Below the pieces are notes generated by a model that searched no databases, was not told the DNA's origin, and worked only from the letters and a program-made list of their open reading frames with translations. Position numbers and translations under genes: made by a program. Source: Bemisia tabaci (taxonomy: Eukaryota; Arthropoda; Insecta; Hemiptera; Aleyrodidae). From it: a stretch of 64,000 nt of DNA. Below, piece by piece: positions 34,995-46,080 of the stretch. Each line of letters opens with the position of its first letter. Position 1 is the stretch's first letter. The stretch is taken from assembly GCF_918797505.1 (NCBI RefSeq), contig NC_092800.1:35950263-36014262 (forward strand), in the 5' to 3' direction.

Positions 34995-35160
34995 TTGCTA
35001 AGGAAGAACGTCGTTCGAGCCTTTAGACGTCATGAAAAATGTCTTCAATTAAAGTATGAATTTTTAGGAAAAAATATTTCTTCTTTACTTTTTCAGAGAA
35101 TCTTATTTGCAAATCTAAGCACGGAAAATTGACAATGTTACGATAAAAATTGATGGAAAC
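34995..35160 (+). repeat. Family C left-half fragment
   Basis: cttgctaaggaagaacgtcg then a tttaggaaaaaat/ttttcagagaa interior. The right terminus is missing. Confidence 0.6.
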
Positions 35161-35243
35161 TTCCTTGGCACAGCAGACAACGCTGGTGATAAGTAAAGGT
35201 GAGAGAAACAAACAGAGCGCCCTCAGTTAATATTGCACTCCGC

Positions 35244-36175
35244 CAACACTAAACGAGTTTTATTACGGCGCCTGGATACAAATATTCGAACTCCATGGAT
35301 GGCCGTGTTGCATACGCGCGGATTTGAAGGCGTTTTGACTTTTCAAGTATGCTCTGCCTCTCCTGTAGCGTGCGGCTTAAGAGGGCATACATTGGAGAGA
35401 AGGCATAGGAGAGGTTGAGCATGCTGTAAAATCTTCAAAAGCTAATATTTCAAGTTAAAACAAAACTTAAAATTTCAAAAGTGCATGGTTGTGGCTGTAC
35501 ACAAAAAACGCCCTTTAAGTTCACAACATGACAAAATAAAACGTCAAAATATGCAGTTCCGGTCAAAAATATTAAGTTCGACCTCTCACAAAGGCTCATT
35601 TAGTCATCTCCCGCACGAAGAAATGTAACTCCATCCCAAGGTCGCTAAATTGACTCAAAAGTCTGTGAAATGTTTAGTTAGGAATGCCCGAGCTTCTCCT
35701 ATTTAATATGCAATTAACGAGGAGAAATTTGGCAACATTGAAATGAAGGTACGTCCTTTCGTGTGGGAGACGACGATTTGACGGTGGGCAATACATCGAG
35801 GATCCAAAAGGACAGAGCTCCTCAAGTCCTCATTATACTACAAAGACATTTCTCAGACGCGAATAGTTGATCTACAAACCATGTTCACTGCACCGCTATA
35901 CAAAAACTAAAGCATAAAAGACACTCACATCCTACGTCTACGTACAACTTTTCGAGCCTGAGCGATGTCTTTGTAATATAAACGAAGAATTGAAGACGCT
36001 CTGCCCTTTTACATCCTCGCAGTGCCCCCGTATCCGCCTAGCTGCACGCTGCAGATGAAGCGGAGAGCTCCTGAAAAGTCGAAACGCCTTCAAATCCGCG
36101 CGTATGCAACACGGACATCCATGGAGTTCGAATAGTTGTATCCAGGCGTTATAACGATACTCGCCTAGTGTTTAT
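35244..36175. mobile_element. Family Q foldback element (about 930 bp)
   Basis: Arms of about 100 bp: 35244-35345 (aacactaaacgag ... ggatttgaaggcgtt) and 36073-36175 (its reverse complement with few changes). They contain attcgaactccatggat and tgttgcatacgcgcgg. The 730-bp interior contains a family AA element (35602-35778) and otherwise unassigned sequence. Confidence 0.85.
35602..35778. mobile_element. Family AA MITE, copy 3, nested in the Q foldback
   Basis: gtcatctcccgcacgaagaa / ttcgtgtgggagacgacga arms and a gctaaatt / aatttggcaac pair. Confidence 0.7.
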
Positions 36176-37492
36176 CGCATGCGAAACTAACTGAAGGGCT
36201 TTACATGTTTCTTTTACACCCTAACTTAATCCCAGTGTTGCCAATTGTACTAATAAAGTGAATTGCGACATCATCGCAACATTGTCAATTTTAGGAAAAA
36301 TGTGTTAATCGTTCAAATATAAGTGTATTGCAACGTTTCCCTCCGAAAATAAACCTACACGTGCCGACCTGAAAGCGACGAATGCGTTACAGTTGTTTCG
36401 CGGATACCTCAGTGCAAATTTTCGAGCTCGCAAAGCAACGTGTTTGTTTCCGCGGAGGAGTTAAAAAAAATTCCAGTCGGAAATTTACATCAACCTACTT
36501 AACTTGATAATTTTCCTTGCTTGTTAGTGTTCGATAATTGAATCAGCGAGATCGAAAACACACCAACTCAGTGACTCGAAAGTGCTCAATTTTAATTAAA
36601 GACGGTCTATCTTTATAAATGTCATTGAAGTTAGCGCATCTGTTCCAACTTGGACCTTTAAAATGTCCTTAAGTGCTTGTATTTTGGCACTAAAAATATT
36701 TTTCTTAGACTAACTTCTTCATCTATTATGCAGTTGTGTGTGTGTCTTGATTTATTTAATTTTTCCGAGTTGGTGTGTTTTCGTTCTTACTGATTCATGT
36801 ACAGTCGCGATCAAATCGTGTGTACCTAAAAAGTTCGAGGAAAAATATTCACACATTTTCTGAAATTCGAATATTTTATCGCAGGAAATCCTGTAGGGTT
36901 TTGATACTCTTGCGACGTTTTTCCTTAGCTCGAGAGTGTTTTCAAACCCGCACAAAAAACTCGTCAGTCAACAAGGTCAATCTATCGAGATCAAAGGTGT
37001 AAAAGAAGATAGTTTTTGTCAGGCCACGGGTGAAGCGGGAGAAACTTGGGGTCGAGACAAACCCCCTTCCCTCCAACACCCCCGCCTGACCCCCCCCCCC
37101 TCCCCCCATCGGCAGGGTGGGATCCAGTCCCGCGACCCGCGATATCCCCGAGGAGCGAGACCTTTTAAAATTGAATTAAGCTCTGGGCGGCGAAAATGTT
37201 AGCTCGGGTCCGATTCCGTGTACCTGTTCCATCTCACTCAGGAAAAACCGCATAACTACTTACGATTCTCAACTCAAGATATGCTGTTTTCGCGCGTTTT
37301 CGTAGCCGGTGCACTCGGGAACAACCGCGTAACATCGTTAGATTTAAACTTGACGATATGCTGTTTTTGTGTGTGTTTTCAGCCGGCCTCTATTCGCAAC
37401 TATTTGTCAGTGTCCGTTTAAACCTCCATAATAAACTCGTTTGTTGCCCGAACTGCCCGCGCTCGGCGCCCGAACGCTCCGGGTGCCGGATT
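36176..37492. other. Unassigned interval with fragments
   Basis: A family C terminus (gcgacgtttttccttagctc) remains near 36909. A C-rich stretch lies at 37061-37110. A short direct repeat of agatatgctgttttcgcg / cgatatgctgtttttgtg (37278 and 37355) precedes ttttcagccggcctctattc, a plausible splice acceptor context without a long frame behind it. Confidence 0.4.
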
Positions 37493-37613
37493 CGTCGCTT
37501 TTCTGACCGGGAGCGTATCTCGGTTTCCCGGTGAGCCCTAGTTTATACATCGTTCCATGCTTCCTGGGGCTCATGTGGTAATTGAGGTGCGCTCTTACGT
37601 CAGAGGAGCGACG
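37493..37613. mobile_element. Family R hairpin, copy 3
   Basis: cgtcgcttttctgacc at the left and cttacgtcagaggagcgacg at the right; ggtgagccct / ggggctcatg inside. Confidence 0.8.
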
Positions 37614-37975
37614 GATTATGAGATTTGTCCGCTGGAATTTATATGTTTCCCATTTGCATTGATTTACGGGGACGCTCCGGAATATGCCGGCAAATCCTTT
37701 AATTATTTTATGCAATTAGGAGGCGTGTTCTGCACACGTACGTGGAAAAAGTTTGGTAAAAATGAGCGGAGGATAACGAGCTTGTTAGCGAAGACACGCG
37801 CTGATTTGAACCTGTTACGGTACGTGAGGATGCTTTTTCTGTCTCCTTAAACTCATCACGATATTTTTAGATTTCTTTTGTAATGAGTTTGCTGGGTGAT
37901 TTTGCGATAACCGTGTGAAAGCTCACATTTTTGAGAGAGGAAAATTTGCCTGATGCTATTACGTCCACTGAAATA
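37614..37975. other. Unassigned interval
   Basis: No supported feature. The 97-codon frame at 37557-37850 starts in the R hairpin and is unrecognised. Confidence 0.35.
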
Positions 37976-38176
37976 AAAAGTTATGGGCTATATACATTCA
38001 TAACTATCCGTTCCGGGCTCAGAGACCGAAGATTCCGGGTGCCAGAACCGTAGCTTTGACTGCTCCGGGGTTGCATGCACCCAGACTTTTTGACATCTGA
38101 GCCCGGAAAGCGGACGGCGTGTCTATAAAACCAGTAAGTACGATTTTCATGGTCGGAGTTTTTTTTTTTTTCAGTG
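37976..38176. mobile_element. Family AB element, copy 2
   Basis: cactgaaataaaaagttatg at the left and gtttttttttttttcagtg at the right. The internal actatccgttccgggctcag / gcccggaaagcggacggcgt pair matches copy 1. Confidence 0.75.
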
Positions 38177-38507
38177 TCCTATTAACGATCTAAGCCATGT
38201 TCTAAATGTTTTTAAGATAAAATTGAAGATGTTACAAAACCTCATCTTTGAGCGTTCCATAGTTCTCCTCGAGTAATTACCATCCATTGACTCATCACAC
38301 CACGTTCTTCCTGGAATTTATTTTTAGCATAGAAAATCATCAGAAATCACGAACCTGGAACAGAAAGATAAAGAAACTTTTAAAACACTGTGCAGGAGTA
38401 ATTTTAAAAACGACCTTTTTAAAGTATAGCCTTAAATAAATTTGATATGGATGAGATTGATATCATTACACGGTGATTACATGTTCGTCACAACATAGGG
38501 TCCATTT

Positions 38508-38629
38508 GAGCGCATTTCTGTCCAACGGAACTATGTGCATTATGACGTGAGCCCTGTTATGCACATATGCTTATGAGTCTCAGGGTTCATGTCTTGATGC
38601 ACATAGATCCGTTTGATAGAAATACGTCC
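38508..38629. mobile_element. Family J hairpin, copy 3
   Basis: gcgcatttctgtccaacgga at the left pairs with ccgtttgatagaaatacgtc at the right. Inside, actatgtgcattatgacgtg and tgatgcacatag pair. Confidence 0.8.
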
Positions 38630-38730
38630 ATTTGACGGATTCACTTCAGAATATTCAAGTTCAACATGATCCAGCTGGGGAAAATGATGGTATATCTAAC
38701 TTTTTTGTAATTATTTGAAAAGCCTTCACG

Positions 38731-41111
38731 GTGCCCCTGAACTCACTTTAAATGCGACTTTGTTGTACATCAAAAATTCAAGTTGGAGGTTGTAGTGGGG
38801 TACTCCCTGATGGGTTTTTGGGCAATTTCGAAATAGGTTGTCGGAGCTCCTCGAAAAATAATCGCATTTTTGTGGTTTTTTAGGGGTAAAATAGCAAAAT
38901 TGGCCTCCGGGCGACAAATTAAACCCCCTCTCCCTCATCCTTGCCTTGACCGATCTGAATTTTTAGTATGTTTTTACCTGGTATAAGATGGGACTTTTCT
39001 GAAATTTTCATGCCCATACAAATTTTTTGCTCCCGCGGCAGCGTTGCCAAGTTGCGGACTCCAAAATATCGAATTTAATGATAAAATGAAGGTTTCGGAG
39101 TGTGATTTCCATTCAAAATCAAAAATTCAAATTGTAAGTTGTAGTAGGGTACTGCCTGATGGGGTTTTGGCCAATTTCGAAGTAGAGTGTTTGAGATTTT
39201 GAAAAATAATCGAATTTTTGCGGTTTTTATAAGGGTAAAATAGCACACTGAGCACGGGGCGGCAAGTTGAACCTTTTCTCTCTCATCCTTGCCGTGACCG
39301 ATCTGAACTTTTAGTATGTATTAACCTGGTATAAGATGTGACTTTTCTGAAATTTTCATGCCCATACAAAATTTTTTGCCCCCCGCGGCAGCGTTGCCAA
39401 TTTGCGGACTCAAAAATATCGAATTTGATGATAAAATGAAGGTTTCGAGGTGTGATTTCCTCCAAAATTTCACGAAAAATGTGCAATCTGAGAGTTTTCG
39501 ATAAGAAAAGGCATACTTGAACAATTTAGAGTTGCAGTGTTGCCAGCTTTTGATTTAAAATTCGTCAAAATGACCCAAATCGCGTTGCAACCTCGAGCGC
39601 TGGATTTTTATTTCGTTCAGAATTGGTTATTACGGTTCTTCTGTACTCTATGCATTTAGGTACCATGAAAATTATGCCATTACTTACTTGATGGGTGCAG
39701 CTAACTCAAAAAGAGAGGCCGGATAAAGCGATGAGTCGGGGGAAAACGAGCGGTTCGGGTTGACAGAAAGTTCTTAAATCTACTCCATCACCAGAAAGTA
39801 GAATTTGAGAACTTTCTCCCACCCCCCAAACCTTATCCCTGTTGCAGTCAATCCTTTGAACATCTGATCTGAAATTTTGCCCCCAAATTTTTACCAAAAC
39901 ATGAAAAATAAAAACACGTTTTTGTGCAAAAACACATCATGTTTTTGGTAAAAATTCGGGGGCAAAATTTCAGATCAGATGTTCAAAGGATTGACTGCAA
40001 CAGGGATAAGGTTTGGGGGGTGGGAGAAAGTTCTCAAATTCTACTTTCTGGTGATGGAGTAGATTTAAGAACTTTCTGTCAACCCGAACCGCTCGTTTTC
40101 CCCCGACTCATCGCTTTATCCGGCCTCTCTTTTTGAGTTAGCTGCACCCATCAAGTAAGTAATGGCATAATTTTCATGGTACCTAAATGCATAGAGTACA
40201 GAAGAACCGTAATAACCAATTCTGAACGAAATAAAAATCCAGCGCTCGAGGTTGCAACGCGATTTGGGTCATTTTGACGAATTTTAAATCAAAAGCTGGC
40301 AACACTGCAACTCTAAATTGTTCAAGTATGCCTTTTCTTATCGAAAACTCTCAGATTGCACATTTTTCGTGAAATTTTGGAGGAAATCACACCTCGAAAC
40401 CTTCATTTTATCATCAAATTCGATATTTTTGAGTCCGCAAATTGGCAACGCTGCCGCGGGGGGCAAAAAATTTTGTATGGGCATGAAAATTTCAGAAAAG
40501 TCACATCTTATACCAGGTTAATACATACTAAAAGTTCAGATCGGTCACGGCAAGGATGAGAGAGAAAAGGTTCAACTTGCCGCCCCGTGCTCAGTGTGCT
40601 ATTTTACCCTTAAAAAACCGCAAAAATTCGATTATTTTTCAAAAATCTCAAACACTCTACTTCGAAATTGGCCAAAACCCCATCAGGCAGTACCCTACTA
40701 CAACTTACAATTTGAATTTTTGATTTTGAATGGAAATCACACTCCGAAACCTTCATTTTATCATTAAATTCGATATTTTGGAGTCCGCAACTTGGCAACG
40801 CTGCCGCGGGAGCAAAAAAATTTGTATGGGCATGAAAATTTCAGAAAAGTCCCATCTTATACCAGGTAAAAACATACTAAAAATTCAGATCGGTCAAGGC
40901 AAGGATGAGGGAGAGGGGGTTTAATTTGTCGCCCGGAGGCCAATTTTGCTATTTTACCCTAAAAAACCACAAAAATGCGATTATTTTTCGAGGAGCTCCG
41001 ACAACCTATTTCGAAATTGCCCAAAAACCCATCAGGGAGTACCCCACTACAACCTCCAACTTGAATTTTTGATGTACAACAAAGTCGCATTTAAAGTGAG
41101 TTCAGGGGCAC
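38731..41111. repeat. 2.38-kb near-perfect inverted repeat (long hairpin)
   Basis: The left arm 38731-39904 and right arm 39937-41111 are reverse complements separated by a 32-nt loop. Only a handful of differences were seen in the stretches compared (for example an extra base in a T-run, attcggg versus atttggg, one fewer C in ttacccta), so identity is about 99% by eye. The outer ends are gtgcccctgaactcac and its complement. I see no target duplication outside. Identical 67- and 70-codon frames appear in both arms as mirror images; they resemble no family and are explained by the symmetry. It could be a foldback transposon or a long hairpin-RNA locus; an assembly artefact is possible but less likely given the unique loop and arm differences. 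Confidence 0.93.
38768..39466 (+). repeat. Diverged tandem duplication inside each arm
   Basis: Unit 1 (about 38768-39113) and unit 2 (about 39114-39466) align along their length. Shared blocks are tcctgatggg-type, caatttcgaa, catccttgcc, gaccgatctgaa, cctggtataagatg, gaaattttcatgcccataca, cgcggcagcgttgcca and gataaaatgaaggttt. Identity is roughly 80% by eye, far lower than between the two arms. The mirror copy lies at about 40376-41074. Confidence 0.85.
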
Positions 41112-41820
41112 TGCTGGAAACTATCTCTATTTGTTCACGTAGTGTATGCGAGACGAACAATTTGCAATTTGCTTCAGCTGTGCTAAAAATACGCATTTAC
41201 AATACTAACAACACACCAAAGTCAAACTGGGAACAGGATGAATACGTACTATAAATGACCGTGAATGAAAACATATTTTATGACATGAACATTAATTCCA
41301 TCCAGCAATTATTTGAGGGAAAAGTTTCTGAGGAAGTCAGGCGAACTCGGAGAAACTTCAGGAATGTTGGGAGGTATTTTTAGGCTCCGGAGTATAATAA
41401 TACCGTCATAAAACGTTGGCTCGAGCCAAGAGAATGCCCTCGAACCTGCAGGTAGGAATTATTATTTTATCACTATTTCCCGAAGCAAGAAAAGAAAAGT
41501 TTCTTTTACGGTTTAGAGGACATGGCGTGCTTGTTCATTTCCTAACTTTACTCGGTTCTTCCGTCTCGAGTTACGCCTTATGACCCGACTCAATGTAATG
41601 ATACACTTTTTTCTGCATCCGTTTGTTCACTGCCTCGGACAATGCTTCAGCTACCTGCAATGCAGCATGATTTTTCGAGAGAGTTTAAATTCAACGTTTT
41701 ATTTTTTGTTTGTTCTTATTTTATATAGGCCTCCTTGGATACAAGTCATTAAACAGACAGAAATAAGACTTGGTTTCTTAAAAAGCTTAATTTTTAGTGA
41801 CAATAGGTCACTACTGCCTA
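41112..41820. other. Unassigned interval
   Basis: No supported feature. The 103-codon frame at 41580-41891 ends inside the family A element. Confidence 0.35.
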
Positions 41821-42048
41821 CACTGGAAAAAAAACACATTTTATCTAGAGTGCAGACTCTTAAATACATCGACAAGAAAAAATACTCTTGATTCAATCAG
41901 ATTTAAGCTTAAATCAAGAACCAAGCCTCTCAATTTGAGCGGATTTCCTTTTGATTTAAGCAGAATCTCATTGAATCAAGAGTCCTTTTTCTTGTCAATG
42001 TTTTCAAGAGTCTGGACTCTAGATCCAATGTGTTTTTTTTCCAGTGTA
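41819..42048. mobile_element. Family A MITE, copy 6, TA-flanked
   Basis: The element is 41821-42046, ends cactggaaaaaaaacacatt and gttttttttccagtg, TA on both sides. The right-hand TA abuts the first base of the family C element. Confidence 0.93.
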
Positions 42049-42294
42049 GCTGAGGAAGAACGCCGTATGAGCATTTAGACGTTGCCAAGTTTCCTTCGAT
42101 AAAAACCGAATTTACTGGGAAATTTGTGAATATAATATTCCAAAATTTTCAGGTAATTTTGCACGCGATTTAATGTAAAATGTTTGACAATTTCAAGGAA
42201 AAATATGCATGAACGTCGTTAGAAACGCATGTTTTATCAAAGAAATTGGGCAACTCTCGAATGTTCATACGGCGTTCTTCCTGAGCACCGCAGA
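42049..42294. mobile_element. Family C MITE, copy 4
   Basis: gctgaggaagaacgccgtat at the left and cggcgttcttcctgagcac at the right. It lies between two A elements. Confidence 0.87.
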
Positions 42295-42331
42295 TTACCT
42301 ACTAGTGAACGATTGCGTGCGTTATTTCCAA

Positions 42332-42557
42332 CACTGGAAAAAAAAACACATTGGATCTAGAGTCCAGACTCTCAAAAACATCGACAAGAAAAAGTACTCT
42401 TGATTCAATCAGAATCTAGCTTAAATCAAGAACCAAGCCTCTTAATCTAAGCGGATTTCGTGTTGATTCAAGCAAAAATCCGATTGAATCAAGAGTATTT
42501 TTCCTTGTCAATGTTTTCAAGAGTCTGGACTCTAGATCCAATGTGTTTTTTCCAGTG
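42332..42557. mobile_element. Family A MITE, copy 7
   Basis: cactggaaaaaaaaacacat and gtgttttttccagtg ends. Flanked by AA rather than TA. Confidence 0.92.
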
Positions 42558-44372
42558 AAGGAAAAAGATTATGTAACAAAATAAATCAAGTTTCTAAACA
42601 TACAACTCTTACTGACACTTCCACTGACGCTTTCATGACTTCGTCGACAAAAATTATAGATTGGCAGCTATTAAACACCCCGAGTTCACCCCAAAAAGTA
42701 TCAGCCCAGAAAGTTGGACCCCCGATGATGAACGCGGGGAAAATTCAAATCATCAACGGCCGAGCAGCGACGAAAAATCGGTTCGAGGAAAACAGGGGTA
42801 AAGCGGAGGGGGTTCGGACCAGTGCGTTTGGGTAATTCCGAGGAACTTTTGATAAATCGCTCAATAAAAGAAAAAAATTAAAATCAATCAACGGGGAGAT
42901 GCGGTTGATTGAAGCCCAATAAAAGTTTCGAACGGGGTAAAACCGCGTCGAGTTATAAATTGATGGTGGGGTTGCCAGGCATCAAGGCATCGGATCCCAC
43001 GTGTACACGCGGGAAACTTTTCTCGCCGCCCGTGTCAAAACCGACGTTTAATCAAATAAGCAACCGGCATTGATGAAAAAACGGAGGGTGGGGGGATTCG
43101 GAACATTCCCCCTCGGAAACTTATACCGCGAGGTTGATGGTTCTACAGCGACATATGTGAAAGTTTTAATTGTAAATTAGTATATTAATTATAAATTCTA
43201 CCTCGTAAGAAAAAAGATTAAAAAATAAATAGATGAAGGAATGGAAACTATAATTTAATTGGAATAAATTGTGAAAACAATATGTTGAACGGTAAAATTA
43301 TTCCCAGTTGTGACGATCCACTGGACTAGACCCCTGAGCACGGAGGCAAAAGCCATGATCGCATTTCCCACATTTTTTGCAAAATGTTTAGGTCACGCAG
43401 ACAAAACAGCAGTTCCAACGCCCAAGCGTTGAAGGGCGCTTCTTTGACAAAGCATATTACTACCAACTTATGTACCCGAAGGCTGACGAAGATGGAATTT
43501 GAAATGGGTTTCTTTAACCGCAAAACCCTTCAAAACTACAGATCGACCGCGAAAATCTGATACTCTCCACAAGCACTTTGTGACGAATGAAAGTTGGTAG
43601 TGAATGGAAACATAAAGGATCCACTGTAAATCAGACGACGGGAAAGAGCGGCGGAACCTCTAAAGCTGGTGCGTCAACGCGATCTAGCGGACAGCGGCGT
43701 CGCGACGCCGCGAGGTAGGGCGCGCAGGTCGCGGGGGAGCGGGGCCGCGTGAAGAGGAGTTCAGCCAGGGGTAGGGGAAGCGCGGGTCGCGGGGAAGAGA
43801 GGGACCGGCCGGCCGGCGGTGACATCGGCCATGGATGAAAATATAGGCAGCGCTAATGTCTCCGCTAACTGGAGTTGGGGGTCCTTATTCATTCTCATGG
43901 TCCATGACATAACCTTAAACCTTCCGCTCAATGCCGCAAACAGCTGACGTGTCGATGCTGCGCCAATAAAATGAACCAATCACAAAGTAGCACAGTAATA
44001 CGTCACTAAAATGAAGAGATCACGTGACTGTTCGTAATATTTTCAAATCGATCTGAAAGTACTGCCTCGGATATAAGTATTTAAAGCATAAGGAGGCCCT
44101 AAAATACTTTAACCAGGTAATACGTTCGTGCGAGATTGTTATGCTTAAAAGCAAAACATTTCACGAAAACTTTTACGAATACCAGATGCAGAAAAAAATC
44201 AAATTTTCCCGGGTGTACCAGAATGGCGTCATTACCCATAAGGCAAAAGGGCATGTAGTATAGTACATGTTACATCGGGGGAGTCGAACGGTTGGAAAGG
44301 GCGCATTGGTCCGCGGACAAAATAGACCGAAAAGATGGGACAAAATACTAAATCAATATTTCAAGAACTTCT
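42558..44372. other. Unassigned interval with a GC-rich island at about 43640-43840
   Basis: The island is strongly G+C- and CpG-rich (gcggcgtcgcgacgccgcga, gaccggccggccggcgg) and matches nothing else here. The 64-72-codon frames on its minus strand are Pro/Ala/Arg-rich and not recognised. A TATA-like gatataagtatttaaa at about 44069 lies about 230 bp downstream of the island, but no transcript is visible. The rest shows no feature. Confidence 0.4.
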
Positions 44373-44758
44373 AGATAGTGAGTATGAACAGATCGCTTCA
44401 TGGAGGTCTTAGGGCCCAAAAGTGCATCTATCCTTCTATAACCAACTTCTAACACACAAAATTTCACTGCCAATCTGCAGAGTCTGCAAATTCCAATTCT
44501 AACCCAGATGGCCAAGGATGTACAGAAATGAGCTTTCTTCCACAAAAATGAGTAAATTTATGCAAAAACTGAGTCAAATACATGCTTAATAAACGACGGT
44601 TTGTAACAATAGTATTAGTAAATCGTTCTGGATAATTGAAATTCATAGGTTGGCTGCATTTCTGGGCCCTAACTTTATTCGCAGAAGCATCAGTGAAGGT
44701 CTGATGGGTTTTCGGAGTTTCACATCTGTCCATACTCTCGCTATACTTACAGGTACTC
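44373..44758. mobile_element. Family O element, diverged copy
   Basis: The right end ccatactctcgctatactta then caggtactcta is well preserved; the left end (gatagtgagtatgaacagat) is weak. Inside, cttagggcccaaaagtg pairs with tttctgggccctaa. ggataattgaaattcatagg matches the copies at 1 and 14.6 kb. Confidence 0.72.
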
Positions 44759-45067
44759 TATGTGTGGAAAGTGATGGACTAATCACGGAAAGTGACTGGA
44801 ATCGAAACCAGAAACTTAACCATCAGTCTGAGAACCAACAGTGAAACCGGTCCCACTTAGGTTCTCTCGGATTTTCTAGACCAAAAAAACCGCGCTCTTA
44901 AAATTTCAAGATGAAAAATTGTTAGTTTTCTGTCGAAAAAAAAAAATATAATAATATAAAACACGAGCGATGATCGTGCAACGTTTGATATAGGTAGTTA
45001 TGCTCGCTCTGATTGAATCCGTTACAATACGGTCTCATTTATTTGTCATGGTGTAAAGTATATATAT
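44759..45067. other. Unassigned interval
   Basis: No supported feature. Confidence 0.35.
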
Positions 45068-45144
45068 GGGTGTATTTGTGCTAAAACGAACTGTGTGCAT
45101 CGGGTCTGCGTGTTACAGAGTTCCTTTTCGACATGAATACGTCC
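45068..45144. mobile_element. Family J hairpin, copy 4
   Basis: ggtgtatttgtgctaaaacg at the left pairs with gttccttttcgacatgaata at the right. Confidence 0.72.
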
Positions 45145-45401
45145 AAATGAGGCAGCATAGGCCAACTTGGGGTGGATTTCCACGAATCCAACTCGGTTCT
45201 CCTCGATTTCGGAAACCGGCATGGCCACCTCCACTTTCCCCACTTTCTCGGAAAAATAATAAAACAATCACTCAAGGCGATACCTCCGCTAACTCCACGC
45301 CTTCTTTTCAATATAACGCCTTTCATCTCGTCAATAAACGGATCCGCGTCTTGTCAATCAAACTGAAATCGAAACTGTCAGATCTGTTCCAACCACCACT
45401 C

Positions 45402-45655
45402 CGCCGCGCTAAGGAAGAACGTAGTATGAACATTCGAGAGTTGCTAAATTTCCTTGGATAAAATGTTTATTTTGTGGGAAAAGTTATGAATATTTCTCCT
45501 TGAAATTTTCGGACACTTCACATCAAATTACACACGAAATTATCTGAGAAATTGGCAGGAAAATATTCACAAATTTTCCTGAAAATCAGTGATTTGCCAG
45601 AGGAAATTTGGCAACACCTGAAGGCTCATACGGCATTTTTCCTCAGCAGGGCAGC
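45402..45655. mobile_element. Family C MITE, copy 5
   Basis: cgccgcgctaaggaagaacg at the left and catttttcctcagcagggca at the right. Inner gagttgctaaatt / aatttggcaac. Confidence 0.82.
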
Positions 45656-45679
45656 ACTGACGAACGAACACACCTACTG

Positions 45680-46080
45680 CTGCCGTGATAAGAAAGATGC
45701 GTCTTGTGAACATTTGAAAGCGGCTTAATTTCTTCTGATAAAATAGGAACTTCTCGGGAAGTGAAGACCTTGCGCACTAAAATATTATTGCTTCATATGA
45801 GAGTTATAAGTGAGCTGAGTTCACAGTATTTTTCATTATGTTTTTCTGAAATGAATAGGAAATTGTAGGAAAATTGATTTATGAATGAGAAAATGTGCCG
45901 CCGTGTGTCGTCATGTACGTATATCCATTCAAACACATGCTTTTTTCAGCAGATTAGGTTATTTTGACATATTTTCTCCAATAGGTAATAAGGTTATCTT
46001 CGTGCTCGGTTCTCCTAACAAATTCTCCATTTTTGACTTGGAAAAGTTGAGGGAGTATTTTTCCACAATGTGATGCAACG
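45680..46080 (+). repeat. Family C fragment followed by family G repeat, copy 1
   Basis: tgccgtgataagaaagatgc is an eroded C end. From about 45784 the G repeat follows: attgcttcatatgagag, gagaaaatgtgccgccgtg, cgtcatgtacgtatatccat and catattttctccaatag match the copy at 48165. Confidence 0.6.

Noticed and set aside
39283..40559. Identical 67-codon and 63/70-codon frames repeated in mirror image
   Set aside because: The duplication is the inverted repeat itself; the peptides resemble no family and lack coding-like composition.
44060..44090. Promoter from the TATA-like gatataagtatttaaa downstream of a GC-rich island
   Set aside because: No downstream frame, initiator or splice signal supports transcription, and AT-rich TATA-like strings are common in this sequence.
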